A stretch of DNA of 64,000 nucleotides from CAYUNE01 sp964446115 (GTDB lineage Bacteria > Desulfobacterota > Desulfobulbia > Desulfobulbales > Desulfobulbaceae). The position numbers and the translations under genes were made by a program. The DNA lies in assembly GCA_964446115.1 (NCBI GenBank), contig CAYUNE010000012.1, forward strand, positions 23,203 to 87,202. The letters are read 5' to 3'. This document shows positions 17,990-27,299 of this stretch, in pieces. Position 1 is the first letter of the stretch. Each line of letters begins with the position of its first letter. The notes below the pieces were generated by a model that saw only the letters and a program-made list of their open reading frames with translations, did not search any database and was not told where the DNA came from.

Positions 17990-18858
17990 AGCAACTGAGC
18001 ATCGGCATCCCCAAGGGAAGCCTGGAAAAGGCCACCATTGAACTGTTCGCGAAATCCGGCTGGATGATCAAGCTGGCCTCGAGAAATTACTTCCCTGAAG
18101 TGGACGACCCTGAACTCTCCTGTTCCATCTGCAGGCCCCAGGAGATGTCAAACTATGTGGAAAGCGGCATGCTGGATGCCGGTATCACCGGAAAGGACTG
18201 GACCATGGAAAACGGTTCCGACGTCCATGTGGTGACCGATCTGGTTTACTCGAAGGTGAGTCGCAAACCCACCCGCTGGGTGATTGCAGTGCCCGGAGAT
18301 TCCCCCATCACCACCATCAGCGAGCTTGAAGGGAAAAAGATCGCCACAGAACTGGTGCAGGTCACCAAGGATTTCTTCGCGCAGAGAAATATCAACGTCG
18401 ACGTGGTCTTCTCCTGGGGAGCCACCGAGGCCAAGGCGGTTTCGGGTCTTGCCGATGCCATTGTCGAGGTCACTGAAACCGAGACCACCATCCGGGCCCA
18501 TGGCCTGCGGATTATCCATGAACTCATGGAGTCCAACACCCAACTCATTGCCGGCAGGGCGGCCTGGGAGGATCCCTGGAAACGGGAAAAAATCCTCAAC
18601 ATCGCCATGCTGCTGGAAGGGGCCCTGCGAGCCGACCGCATCGTCGGGATCAAGATGAACGTGCCCCATGCACGGCTGGACGCCCTGGTGGATATCCTGC
18701 CCAGTGTGACCGCCCCCACGGTGGCCAAACTTTACAAGCAGGACTGGTTTTCCGTGGAAACCGTGATTTCGGAACATGAAGTCAGGGAACTGATTCCCCG
18801 GCTCATCAAACTGGGAGCCGAGGGGATCATAGAATATGCGTTGAACAAGGTTATCTGA
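17986..18858 (+). CDS. hisG: ATP phosphoribosyltransferase, long form
   Basis: 290 residues, the length of the long HisG with a C-terminal ACT-like regulatory domain. It condenses ATP with PRPP, the first step of histidine synthesis, and needs no HisZ partner. The N-terminal IGIPKGSLEKAT, the DAGITGKDW loop and the PRPP-binding stretch near DAIVEVTETETTIRAHGL are typical. The ATGA overlap with hisI shows co-translation. The C-terminal domain suggests feedback inhibition by histidine, as known in the family. Confidence 0.95.
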   Translation: MKQLSIGIPKGSLEKATIELFAKSGWMIKLASRNYFPEVDDPELSCSICRPQEMSNYVESGMLDAGITGKDWTMENGSDVHVVTDLVYSKVSRKPTRWVIAVPGDSPITTISELEGKKIATELVQVTKDFFAQRNINVDVVFSWGATEAKAVSGLADAIVEVTETETTIRAHGLRIIHELMESNTQLIAGRAAWEDPWKREKILNIAMLLEGALRADRIVGIKMNVPHARLDALVDILPSVTAPTVAKLYKQDWFSVETVISEHEVRELIPRLIKLGAEGIIEYALNKVI

Positions 18859-18871
18859 TCCCTGGAGTCCC

Positions 18872-19459
18872 ATGAACTTCCGGGCCATCGAATTTGCCGT
18901 TTCCGTTCACTCCCTCAAGCAGCTGCCGCAACCCATCTATCCGGAAATCGCCTTTGCCGGCCGCTCCAATGTCGGCAAATCCAGCCTCATCAACCGGCTT
19001 GCGGGGCGACGCAACGTCGTCAAGGTGAGCTCCAGTCCCGGCAAGACCCGGGGACTCAACTTCTTCACCGTGGATGACCGTTTCTACCTGGTGGATCTGC
19101 CGGGTTACGGCTATGCCAGGGTTTCCAAAAAAATGCAGGCCGCCTGGCAACATCTGATCAGCGAGTATCTGCTCAGCCGGCCTTCGCTGGTCTGTGTGGT
19201 GACCATTATCGACCTGCGCCATTCACTCAAAAAACAGGATCGCCAGCTCATCGACTGGCTGCGCTATCACAACCTTCCCTTCCTGACGGTCTACACCAAG
19301 GCCGACAAACTCTCCGCCAATCAACGTTTTACCCACAGTCTCCGACTCGATCGCTCCCTCTCCCTGTCCCCGGAGAAACGCCTGATCTTTTCCGCAAAAA
19401 GCGGCCTGGGGGTGGAGGAGTTGCAAACCGCTCTTGCTTCTTATGTTGAAAACTGGTAG
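18872..19459 (+). CDS. engB: Ribosome-biogenesis GTPase EngB/YsxC
   Basis: 195 residues. GTPase motifs are clear: G1 GRSNVGKSS, G2 region GKTRG, G3 DLPGYG, G4 TKAD and G5 SAKSG. The YihA/YsxC family helps large-subunit assembly. It starts 13 bp after hisG and is probably read from the same promoter. Confidence 0.95.
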   Translation: MNFRAIEFAVSVHSLKQLPQPIYPEIAFAGRSNVGKSSLINRLAGRRNVVKVSSSPGKTRGLNFFTVDDRFYLVDLPGYGYARVSKKMQAAWQHLISEYLLSRPSLVCVVTIIDLRHSLKKQDRQLIDWLRYHNLPFLTVYTKADKLSANQRFTHSLRLDRSLSLSPEKRLIFSAKSGLGVEELQTALASYVENW

Positions 19460-19571
19460 TTTTACATGAAGAGGCTGCAAATCCAGAGTATTCAAGTTGT
19501 CTTTTAAATTTTTAAACGGACTTAAATTTTTAAAAGATGTTTGCGTAACATCACAACAAAGGAGAGGTTTC

Positions 19572-19862
19572 ATGCCGCTACGAAAGGACTGGCCCTGTTG
19601 GGAGATCATGAAGTGCAAACCGGAGGATGTGGCAAAATGCGCGGCTTTCCATTCCGATAAGCCGTGCTGGGAGGCCATGCGCGATATTGATGTCTGCTCA
19701 TACAATATCTGCAAGGACTGCCTGGTCTATGTGACCAAGCAGAAAGATTCTATTCTAAGCCAGGAAGAGATCCTCAGCATTATGTGCCAGAAGGGGGTTG
19801 ACGTTCTCGGCAACGAGAACTGCAAACTCTACCAGGCCTCGGCAAGCCCGATGACCAAGTAA
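19572..19862 (+). CDS. Small Cys/Trp protein with repeated CW motifs
   Basis: 96 residues after a GGAGAGG site. The N-terminal half has two repeats of the kind C-W-x-x-M (PCWEIMKC and PCWEAM) followed by more Cys (CSYNICKDC). Eight or more Cys suggest a metal-binding or redox fold. I believe proteins like this are called two-CW domain proteins in Desulfobacterota, but their role is unknown. It is a separate transcription unit with a very strong terminator. Confidence 0.75.
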   Translation: MPLRKDWPCWEIMKCKPEDVAKCAAFHSDKPCWEAMRDIDVCSYNICKDCLVYVTKQKDSILSQEEILSIMCQKGVDVLGNENCKLYQASASPMTK

Positions 19863-19889
19863 CATCCCCCATTACAGTTTTTTCCTTCA

Positions 19890-19935
19890 GGTGTTCTGTG
19901 CCGGACGGTTTCCGGCACAGAACACCTTTTTTTTT
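19890..19935 (+). terminator. Strong Rho-independent terminator
   Basis: A perfect 15-bp stem (19890-19904 with 19912-19926) with a 7-base loop is followed by nine T. It ends the CW-motif gene and prevents read-through into convergent lepA. Confidence 0.95.
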
Positions 19936-20020
19936 CGCAACCGGCAAAAATCATTGGCCAGGGGCACTGGTTGCGGAAAGTCTGATCAGTCCCGACAAGC
20001 GGAACCTTGCAGCTATAGTT

Positions 20021-21814
20021 TTATTGATCGGATTTGAGAACCGCCAGAAAGGCGCTCTGGGGAATGTCCACATTGCCCACGGTTTTCATCCGCTTCTTTC
20101 CCGCCTTCTGTTTTTCCAGCAACTTTCGCTTTCTGGTGATATCGCCGCCGTAACATTTGGCGGTCACATCCTTGCGTAATGCGGAGATATTGGTGCGGGC
20201 GATGATGGTTCCGCCAATGGCGGCCTGTACGGCAATCTTGAACATATGCCGCGGTATTTCCTCTTTGAGCCGGGTGCACCCTTGCAATCCCCGTTCCCTG
20301 GCGCGGGATCGGTGCACCAGTTGCGCCAGGGCGTCAACGGGTTCGCCGTTGACGAGAAAATCGAGTTTGACCAGATCGCTGGTGCGGTAGTCGATGAGTT
20401 CATAGTCAAAGGAGCCATATCCCTGGGTCACGGATTTGAGACGATCATAAAAATCGTAGATCACCTCCGCCAGGGGCAGTTCAACGGTGAACTCGATGCG
20501 GCCGGGCATGGGAAAGTGGTAACTGGTGTTCTCCCCCCGCCGGTTCATGCAGAGGGTCATGACCGCTCCCATGTACTTCTCCGGCATATGGATGGTGGCC
20601 TTGATATAGGGCTCCTCCACATGATCGATCACGGCCGGATCCGGGGAATAGGCGGGATTGTCCACGGTCAGGGTCCGGCCGTCCCTGAGATGGAAGATAT
20701 ACTTCACCGAAGGAACGGTCAAAATGATGGAGATGTCGAATTCCCGCCGCAACCTCTCCTGCACCACCTCCAGATGGAGCAGACCGAGAAAGCCGCAGCG
20801 GAACCCGAAGCCCAGGGCCGCGGATGAATCCTTCTGGAAGGTCAGCGCCGCGTCGTTGAGCTTGAGTTTTTCCAGGGCGGCGGCAAGATCTTCATAGTCA
20901 TTGGTGGAAATGGGATAGATGGAGGAAAAGACCACCCGCTGAATCTCCTTGAAACCGGGCAGGGGCCGGGAACAGGGTTCGTCCCGGTGAGTGATGGTGT
21001 CCCCGGGCCTGGTATCGGAAACGGTTTTGACCCCGGCAATGATATAGCCGACCTCTCCGGCGGCCAGTTCCCTCTGCTTTTCCCGCTCCACCTTGAAAAG
21101 CCCCACCTCCTCGACCTTGTAACGGGCCTGATTGGACATGAAGACAATCTCATCACCGGCGCGCAGCCTGCCGTCGACAATGCGGCAGGAGATAACGGTG
21201 CCGCGGTAGGGGTCATACCGGGCGTCGAAGACAAGGGCGGCAAGAGGAGCATCAGGCGAGCCGGCGGGCGGCGGCAGGTATTGGACAATGGCCTCCAGAA
21301 CATCCTCGACGCCCTTGCCGGTTTTGGCCGAACAGAACCGGATCGTATCGCTGTCAAGCCCCAGATCCTCCTCGATCTGCAGGGCCACTTCCTCGGGCTG
21401 GGCGGAAGGCAGGTCGATCTTGTTGATCACCGGGATGATCTCCAGATCGTTTTCCATGGCCAGGTAGAGATTGGCCAGGGTCTGGGCCTCGATTCCCTGG
21501 GCCGCATCAATGAGCAGCAGGGCTCCCTCGCAGGACGAAAGCGCCCGGGACACCTCGTAGCTGAAATCCACATGACCGGGGGTGTCCACCAGGTTCAGGG
21601 TATAGGTAATGCCGTTGCGGGCGGTATAGGGCAGGCAGATGGTCTGACTCTTGATGGTGATGCCCCTCTCCCGTTCAATATCCATGTTATCGAGCAGCTG
21701 ATCCTGAAACTCCCGCTGACTCACCTGGCCGCAATGCTGGATCATGCGGTCGGCAAGGGTGGACTTGCCGTGATCGATATGAGCTATGATACTGAAATTT
21801 CTAATATGTTTCAT
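20021..21814 (-). CDS. lepA: Elongation factor 4 (LepA)
   Basis: 597 residues. It is a ribosome-bound GTPase that back-translocates or remodels stalled ribosomes. The G domain shows AHIDHGKSTLADR, DTPGHVDF and NKIDLP. The LepA C-terminal domain is present (GFRCGFLGLLHLEVVQERL, then the Lys-rich end RKRKLLEKQKAGKKRMK). Length is normal. No lepB follows, unlike in E. coli. Confidence 0.97.
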   Translation of the reverse strand: MKHIRNFSIIAHIDHGKSTLADRMIQHCGQVSQREFQDQLLDNMDIERERGITIKSQTICLPYTARNGITYTLNLVDTPGHVDFSYEVSRALSSCEGALLLIDAAQGIEAQTLANLYLAMENDLEIIPVINKIDLPSAQPEEVALQIEEDLGLDSDTIRFCSAKTGKGVEDVLEAIVQYLPPPAGSPDAPLAALVFDARYDPYRGTVISCRIVDGRLRAGDEIVFMSNQARYKVEEVGLFKVEREKQRELAAGEVGYIIAGVKTVSDTRPGDTITHRDEPCSRPLPGFKEIQRVVFSSIYPISTNDYEDLAAALEKLKLNDAALTFQKDSSAALGFGFRCGFLGLLHLEVVQERLRREFDISIILTVPSVKYIFHLRDGRTLTVDNPAYSPDPAVIDHVEEPYIKATIHMPEKYMGAVMTLCMNRRGENTSYHFPMPGRIEFTVELPLAEVIYDFYDRLKSVTQGYGSFDYELIDYRTSDLVKLDFLVNGEPVDALAQLVHRSRARERGLQGCTRLKEEIPRHMFKIAVQAAIGGTIIARTNISALRKDVTAKCYGGDITRKRKLLEKQKAGKKRMKTVGNVDIPQSAFLAVLKSDQ

Positions 21815-21883
21815 AGGTATGACTCTACGGTGTTCCCATGCTGATTTCCGTTGTCCGATGAGATAGCACAGATCTTGGCAAAA

Positions 21884-21907
21884 GCAAACCGCTTTTAACC
21901 GGTTTGC
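21884..21907. repeat. 8-bp inverted repeat between lepA and rpoH
   Basis: GCAAACCG (21884-21891) and CGGTTTGC (21900-21907) are separated by 8 bases in the divergent intergenic region. It could be an operator or a hairpin in a leader. No T tract follows, so a terminator is unlikely. Confidence 0.35.
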
Positions 21908-22072
21908 AGGGATAATAAGGGGTTTTCCGGTGCTTATCCTGTTTGAATCTTACTCTTTCTCCGCTCTCTTCCCCTGCCCGGGGCCGCCATCATCCCTTGA
22001 AAAATATTGACCTTGGGGCTGGATAGAGTATTATCCAGTATTTTAAGCAAGAGCTCAACCCGCATAATCGAT

Positions 22073-23071
22073 ATGCCCATGCCCCCGGAAAAAGAGACGC
22101 AGGAAAGAGAGGAAAAGGAGGTGCTGCACCACCCGCTGGTGGCGCTTTCCGATGACGAAAATCTCCCTGCGGTCAGTAATCCCGCTCTCCACCGTTATCT
22201 TCAGGAGATCAGCCACTACGAGTTGCTGAGCCGCGAGGAAACCGAGGAACTCGCCATCCGTTTTCAGGAGACCGGCGATCCCGATGCGGCCTACAGACTG
22301 GTCTCCGCCAATCTGCGGTTGGTGGTCAAGGTTGCCATGGATTTCCAGAAATACTGGATGCAGAACTTCATGGACCTGCTGCAGGAGGGGAATGTCGGTC
22401 TGGTACAGGCCACCAAGAAGTTCGACCCCTATCGGGGGGTCAAGTTCTCCTACTATGCCGCCTACTGGATACGGGCCTATATCCTCAAATTCATCATGGA
22501 CAACTGGCGCCTGGTCAAAATCGGCACCACCCAGGCCCAGCGCAAGCTCTTCTTTTCCCTCAACAAGGAAAAAAAACTCCTGGAGGCCCAGGGATTCAAA
22601 CCCGACTCCAAGGTGCTGGCCAAGCGCCTCAATGTCAAGGAACAGGAAGTCATTGAGATGAGCCAGCGCATGGACTCATGGGATGTGTCGCTGGAAAGCC
22701 CGGTGCGCAACGATTCCGATGACGACCAGAAGAGTTTTCTCCCCCAGGGCGGCCCGGGAATTGAAGATATCGTCGCCAGCGAGGAGATCATCAACCGGCT
22801 GGGCGAGATTCTTGCCGACATGAGGGACAGCCTCAACGAGAAGGAACAGATGATTCTCAACGACCGGTTGCTCAGTGATGCTCCGCTTACCCTGCAAAAT
22901 ATTGCCGACCGCTTCGGCATATCGCGGGAACGTGTCCGCCAGATCGAGGCCAACCTCCTAAAAAAACTTAAAAAACATCTTGAAAAAGTGGTTCCGGATA
23001 TCAAGGATTTTTTCAGCGGCGAGTATATGGTGCTGGCCGCCGCCAACTCCGCGGACCGGGACACGGCATGA
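22073..23071 (+). CDS. rpoH: RNA polymerase sigma-32 (RpoH) type factor
   Basis: 332 residues from the ATG at 22073; ATG 22079 is an alternative and a TTG at 22007 is open in frame. Region 2 reads DLLQEGNVGLVQATKKFDPYRGVKFSYYA. It is followed by an RpoH-box-like QAQRKLFFSL. Region 4 ends with FGISRERVRQIEANLLKKLK. In the family it directs heat-shock transcription. The N-terminus is longer than in E. coli RpoH by several tens of residues, and the true start is uncertain because no strong ribosome site is seen. Confidence 0.85.
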   Translation: MPMPPEKETQEREEKEVLHHPLVALSDDENLPAVSNPALHRYLQEISHYELLSREETEELAIRFQETGDPDAAYRLVSANLRLVVKVAMDFQKYWMQNFMDLLQEGNVGLVQATKKFDPYRGVKFSYYAAYWIRAYILKFIMDNWRLVKIGTTQAQRKLFFSLNKEKKLLEAQGFKPDSKVLAKRLNVKEQEVIEMSQRMDSWDVSLESPVRNDSDDDQKSFLPQGGPGIEDIVASEEIINRLGEILADMRDSLNEKEQMILNDRLLSDAPLTLQNIADRFGISRERVRQIEANLLKKLKKHLEKVVPDIKDFFSGEYMVLAAANSADRDTA

Positions 23072-23126
23072 GGGATTTTTCCGGCGGACCTTTTGCTGAA
23101 ACAAGAACTGCACAGGCAAAAAACGT

Positions 23127-24311
23127 ATGAATATTCCCCTGCTGGACCTGCAACCCCAGCTCGACCGGTTACGCGACGAGATCGTCGATGCGGTGACCGG
23201 GGTCATTGATTCGAAACAGTACATCCTGGGGCCCAGGGTGACGGAATTTGAAGAGGCGGTCGCCGAATACTGCGGTACCACCCGGGCCGTGGGCGTTTCC
23301 AGCGGCACCGATGCCCTGCTCATCACTCTGATGGGACTGGGGGTGGGTCCCGGCGACCTGGTGGCAACAACCCCCTACACCTTTTTCGCCACCATGGGTT
23401 CCATCATGCGGACCGGGGCCAGACCGCTCTTTGTCGATATCGACCCGCATACCTACAACATCTCCGCCGACCACCTGGACGAACTCCTGGCCGGGGATGA
23501 TGAGGCCCGCAGGCGGCTCAAGGCGATCATGCCGGTGCATCTCTTCGGTCAGTGCGCGGCAATGGAGAGGATCACATCAACGGCGGACCGCTACGGAGTG
23601 CCGATTATCGAGGATGCGGCCCAGGCCATCGGCGCCGAATTTCCCTGGTCGCAGAAAAACGGCGGTATCCTCTGGAAAAAGGCGGGCAGCATGGGGCTGG
23701 CCGGCTGTTTTTCCTTTTTCCCCAGCAAAAACCTCGGCGGCATCGGAGACGGCGGTATGGTGGTCACCAGCGACGAGGCCTTTGCCGACCGGCTCGTGTC
23801 GCTGCGCAACCACGGTTCCTCGCCCAAGTATTATCATCCACTCATCGGCGGCAACTTCCGCCTCGCCCCGATCCAGGCCGCGGTTTTGCACCTCAAACTC
23901 CCCCATCTTGAAAACTGGCACCGAAAGCGACGGCAAAACAGCAAAAATTACCGTCGCCTCTTCCGCGACAAGGGGTTGACGCCCCATGCCGTTTCACTGC
24001 CCAAGGCGGAATACCGGGGCATGGACAGCCGGGAGCGGCATAACTATCATATCTATAACCAGTTCATTATCCGGGTCGGTCGGCGAGATCGGTTGCGTGC
24101 ATTTTTACAGGAAAAATCCATAGGCTGCGAAATCTACTACCCCCTCTGTCTGCATCAGCAGGAATGCCTGCGCGAGTTCGGCTACGACCGCCTGCGGCTG
24201 CCGGAGGCGGAAAAGGCCGCCGGGGAAACCCTGGCCCTGCCCATCTATCCCGGACTCACCCTTGAAATGCAGGAATATGTGGTGGAAACCATTGCCGAGT
24301 TCTATCAGTAG
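23127..24311 (+). CDS. DegT/DnrJ/EryC1/StrS PLP-dependent aminotransferase
   Basis: 394 residues. The PLP Lys lies in SFFPSKNLGGIGDGGMV. EDAAQAIGAE and the substrate loop near SSGTDAL are typical of sugar aminotransferases that make amino sugars for surface glycans. No glycan genes stand beside it, so the substrate cannot be named. An unusual feature is a slightly expanded loop around WSQKNGGILWKKAG. It starts 55 bp after rpoH and is followed closely by the TPR gene. Confidence 0.88.
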   Translation: MNIPLLDLQPQLDRLRDEIVDAVTGVIDSKQYILGPRVTEFEEAVAEYCGTTRAVGVSSGTDALLITLMGLGVGPGDLVATTPYTFFATMGSIMRTGARPLFVDIDPHTYNISADHLDELLAGDDEARRRLKAIMPVHLFGQCAAMERITSTADRYGVPIIEDAAQAIGAEFPWSQKNGGILWKKAGSMGLAGCFSFFPSKNLGGIGDGGMVVTSDEAFADRLVSLRNHGSSPKYYHPLIGGNFRLAPIQAAVLHLKLPHLENWHRKRRQNSKNYRRLFRDKGLTPHAVSLPKAEYRGMDSRERHNYHIYNQFIIRVGRRDRLRAFLQEKSIGCEIYYPLCLHQQECLREFGYDRLRLPEAEKAAGETLALPIYPGLTLEMQEYVVETIAEFYQ

Positions 24312-24330
24312 GTTATCTATATTTCCACCG

Positions 24331-25683
24331 ATGAAACCATTGAGCGTAAGCATCCTGGTCCTTTTCATCTTTTTTGTCTCCCCTTGCCGGGCGGGACAGA
24401 TGGAGGGCAACGGTATAATCGGCGGCAACCCCATAGTTCCCGAGCGCGACGTCCAGTACCGGCAGGCTACGACGCCGGCATGGAAAACCATCTGGGACGA
24501 GGCCCGTCGTCTCTCGCGCCAGAGGCGCTACAGCGAATCCCTGGTCAGATATCGGGATCTCCTGGCCCAAAAGGAATTTCTGGAGGAGGCCCGCTGGGAA
24601 TACGCCCGCATCCTCGTTCGCCTTGAAAAATGGGAACCCGCCATCGTTGAACTGGAACACCTGGTGGCCATGAATCCCCGTAACCGCGCCTACAGATACC
24701 AGCTGGCCAAGGCATCGCTCCAGGGCAACAACGTGGAGCGGGCGGTTTTCCTTTACGGTCGTCTCTACGAGACCGAACCCGAGGGTCCCCAGGCCGTCAT
24801 CGCCTTAAAGGGGTTGTTGATCGGCCTGGAAAAACAGGGATTGCGCAAGATGATGCTCCCCTTTCTGGAGCAGCTCAGCGCCAGCACCCCGGAAGATCTG
24901 GAGATTCTTAAAAAAACCGCCCTGGTGGCCGAGGAATTCGGACAAAACGACAAGGCAGTGGAGTATTACCGCAAGGCCCTGGCCGTTAATCCCCTGGACG
25001 AGGTTTCCCTGCAGCGTCTGGCGGAACTGCGGGTAGGCATCGACAGCGAGGAGATTACCCTCTCGCGCATGCAACGGCTGACCAAACTCTACCCCGACAA
25101 CCTCAAGGCCAATGAGTGGCTGGCGGAATATTACCGCCGAAAGGGAGACGACGACCGCGAACTGCTCCACCTGGAACGGGTGGTGAAAAGCGATATCCAC
25201 GATATCGACCGGCTGAACCGGCTGGCGGAGCTCTCGTTCGGGCGGGGACGCATGGACAAGGCCCTTGCCTATTACAATCGTTCCCTCCGGCTCAATCCCG
25301 ACAACCCGATGGTACTGGACAAGAAACAGCAGATCCAGACCATGATCGCCGAAGATCTGCTTGCCATTGTTGAAAACACCGATGCCCATCTGCTCTGGGA
25401 GGATCTTGCCCAGATCGGTGGTGACCGGCTGGGAATCTTTCACCGCATGGCCGATTTGCTGCGGGAACGCGGCCGGCTGCAGAGCCTCGTCACCGTGCTG
25501 TCGATTATTCATGACTATGACCGGTTCGACGAACGGGTCAGCCTGGAGCTGGCATCGCTGTTGCGCAGCCAGGGGCGCAAGGGAGAACTGCTGACGTTGT
25601 TGCGGGAACTGCACTCGCTCTATCCCGATGACGCGGAAATCGGCCGACAGTTGCAGATCGCGGAAAGGGAAAACAACTCATAG
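24331..25683 (+). CDS. Exported TPR-repeat protein
   Basis: 450 residues from the ATG at 24331. An N-terminal hydrophobic signal (about 1-22, ending SPCRAG) is followed by tetratricopeptide helices throughout, clearest at KAVEYYRKALAVNPLDEVSLQRLAEL and KALAYYNRSLRLNPDNPMVLDKK (both shorter units of about 34 residues). It lies 20 bp after the aminotransferase. It is probably a periplasmic or outer-membrane scaffold. No enzyme motif is seen. Confidence 0.8.
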   Translation: MKPLSVSILVLFIFFVSPCRAGQMEGNGIIGGNPIVPERDVQYRQATTPAWKTIWDEARRLSRQRRYSESLVRYRDLLAQKEFLEEARWEYARILVRLEKWEPAIVELEHLVAMNPRNRAYRYQLAKASLQGNNVERAVFLYGRLYETEPEGPQAVIALKGLLIGLEKQGLRKMMLPFLEQLSASTPEDLEILKKTALVAEEFGQNDKAVEYYRKALAVNPLDEVSLQRLAELRVGIDSEEITLSRMQRLTKLYPDNLKANEWLAEYYRRKGDDDRELLHLERVVKSDIHDIDRLNRLAELSFGRGRMDKALAYYNRSLRLNPDNPMVLDKKQQIQTMIAEDLLAIVENTDAHLLWEDLAQIGGDRLGIFHRMADLLRERGRLQSLVTVLSIIHDYDRFDERVSLELASLLRSQGRKGELLTLLRELHSLYPDDAEIGRQLQIAERENNS

Positions 25684-25714
25684 AATTCAGGCGGGAAATC
25701 ATCCGCTGATATTT

Positions 25715-25754
25715 CAGGACGGCCAGAAGGCGTCACTGCCTTCTGGCCGTCCTG
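25715..25754 (+). terminator. Perfect 16-bp hairpin between TPR gene and greA
   Basis: A 16-bp stem (25715-25730 with 25739-25754) with an 8-base loop. No T tract follows directly, but a T-rich stretch starts about 30 bases later. It most likely ends the upstream unit. Confidence 0.65.
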
Positions 25755-25817
25755 ATTGTGTATGGAACAACCGGTTATTATTTTTTTATTATTGTAATTC
25801 TGTATGGAGAAAGGACA

Positions 25818-26303
25818 ATGGTGCAGAGAATTCCAATGTCAAAGGCAGGTCGCAGGAAGCTTCGCGAAGAGCTGGAGCAGTTGGAAAAGGTGGAACGTCA
25901 CGCCGTGATCAAGGCCATCGAGGTGGCCCGGGCCCATGGCGACCTGAGTGAAAACGCCGAGTATCATGCCGCCAAGGAGCGCCAGGGCCATATCGAAGGC
26001 CGGATCATGGAGCTCAAGGATAAACTGGCCCGGGCCGAAGTGATCGACTGCTCCAAGGTCAACTGCGACCGGGCCGTGTTCGGCACCGTGGTCACCCTGC
26101 TCGATCTCGATACCGATGAGGAGACCACCTATCAGCTGCTGGGTCCGGAAGAGGCTGATGTGAAAAACGGCTCCATCTCGGTGCTGTCACCCCTGGGAAA
26201 ATCCATTCTGGGCAAGGAAGAGGGGGATGAGGTGGTTGCCAAAACTCCGGGGGGAATCAGGGAATTCGAGGTGATCGATATCAAGCCCTCGGCAGTGGCC
26301 TGA
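25818..26303 (+). CDS. greA: Transcription elongation factor GreA
   Basis: 161 residues from the ATG at 25818 (AAAGGACA before it). The N-terminal antiparallel coiled coil carries GDLSENAEYHAAKERQ, whose acidic tip rescues backtracked RNA polymerase. The C-terminal FKBP-like domain runs from about residue 80 (GTVVTL ... SPLGKSILGKEEGD). Length and motifs are normal. Confidence 0.96.
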   Translation: MVQRIPMSKAGRRKLREELEQLEKVERHAVIKAIEVARAHGDLSENAEYHAAKERQGHIEGRIMELKDKLARAEVIDCSKVNCDRAVFGTVVTLLDLDTDEETTYQLLGPEEADVKNGSISVLSPLGKSILGKEEGDEVVAKTPGGIREFEVIDIKPSAVA

Positions 26304-26356
26304 GAACCGATCGGAAGGACTGATCACGCAGGCACCGCAATCAGAAGAGTTGCCGG

Positions 26357-26965
26357 TTATCCCCGCGCCTCCCGTTCATCGGGAGCTGCCAGAATGCCGA
26401 TCTGAAAAATCTCGATCATCTGTCTGCCGGTTTCCTCCACTGAATAGGAGGTGTCCAGCTTCAGGCTCCAGATACGGGCGATTTCGTCAAGGGCGCCGAA
26501 AATAGCCCGTTTGGCAATACCCGGCGCCACATTCTCCCGGAACACCTTGCGGGCCTGACCTTCTCTGATAATCGACGAAATGATGTTGACATACTCACTG
26601 AACCTGCTGTTGCGATAATCACGGATGAGCTTGTTGGCCTGCCGCAACTCGATCTGGATTACCTCGGCCAGATACCTGTTTTTCTTCATGGCCGTCAGGT
26701 GATTGGTGATAAAGATTTCCAGTCGCAGGCGGGGATCGTCCTCTTCGGCCAGCTCCTTATGCACCTGGGTGATCAGCCTGCCGATTTCCTCCTCGAACAC
26801 CGAGATGAGGATGTCGAACTTGTTGTTGAAGTAGAGGTAGATCGTGCCGTCGGCAACCTTGGCCTCCTTGGCGATATCGGATATCCTGGCGTTAAAAAAA
26901 CCTTTTATGGCAAATACTTTGGTGGCCGCCCTGATGATCTTGCTGTGCTTGTCAGCTGAACGCAT
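26357..26965 (-). CDS. TetR family regulator, FadR-like
   Basis: 202 residues. The N-terminal helix-turn-helix (KIIRAATKVFAIKGF, ISDIAKEAKVADGTIYLYFNNK) is that of TetR regulators. The rest resembles the FadR/LcdR-type fatty-acid-responsive branch (TIYLYF, then a helical ligand domain with IAKRAIFGALDEI). Family members repress beta-oxidation genes and let go on acyl-CoA binding. A matching palindrome lies 35 bp upstream, which suggests autoregulation. No fatty-acid genes are in the window. Confidence 0.87.
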   Translation of the reverse strand: MRSADKHSKIIRAATKVFAIKGFFNARISDIAKEAKVADGTIYLYFNNKFDILISVFEEEIGRLITQVHKELAEEDDPRLRLEIFITNHLTAMKKNRYLAEVIQIELRQANKLIRDYRNSRFSEYVNIISSIIREGQARKVFRENVAPGIAKRAIFGALDEIARIWSLKLDTSYSVEETGRQMIEIFQIGILAAPDEREARG

Positions 26966-26999
26966 CTATCTATCTTACTGAGTTTGTAGGTATTTTTTA

Positions 27000-27017
27000 T
27001 GAATGAGCACTCATTCC
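27000..27017. promoter_or_regulatory. TetR/FadR-type operator palindrome
   Basis: TGAATGAGCACTCATTCC has 7-base arms GAATGAG and CTCATTC around a 2-base centre. It closely matches the known operator of Bacillus-type FadR (TGAATGA-N4-TCATTCA form). It lies 35 bp before the TetR gene and 283 bp before purD. Confidence 0.65.
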
Positions 27018-27299
27018 GAACCTACCAGACCTATCATAAACGGTCAAGAAAATAATAATTGGAATTGATTATATACACACTGCAGATTGATGGATTATTC
27101 CTTTTTTGCTATTGTTTGTGCCTAGTTGAACAGCACGAAACAATCCCGGCAAGCGCTTAGGGGCAGTGAATATTTGCCGCATCCACACCACCCGGAAGCG
27201 CTCACAGCCAGGAGAGATACACTATACCGCCGGGTTGCGAACCCCGAGTGTGGTTGTCAATCCGGTAATTGATCGCATCAGAGATCCTGGGAGGGAAAA
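27018..27299. other. Non-coding leader upstream of purD-purE
   Basis: About 280 bp without a credible gene. It has an AT-rich start (27040-27110) and then GC-rich DNA up to GGGAGGG before the ATG. I found no match to a known purine riboswitch fold by eye. Confidence 0.4.
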
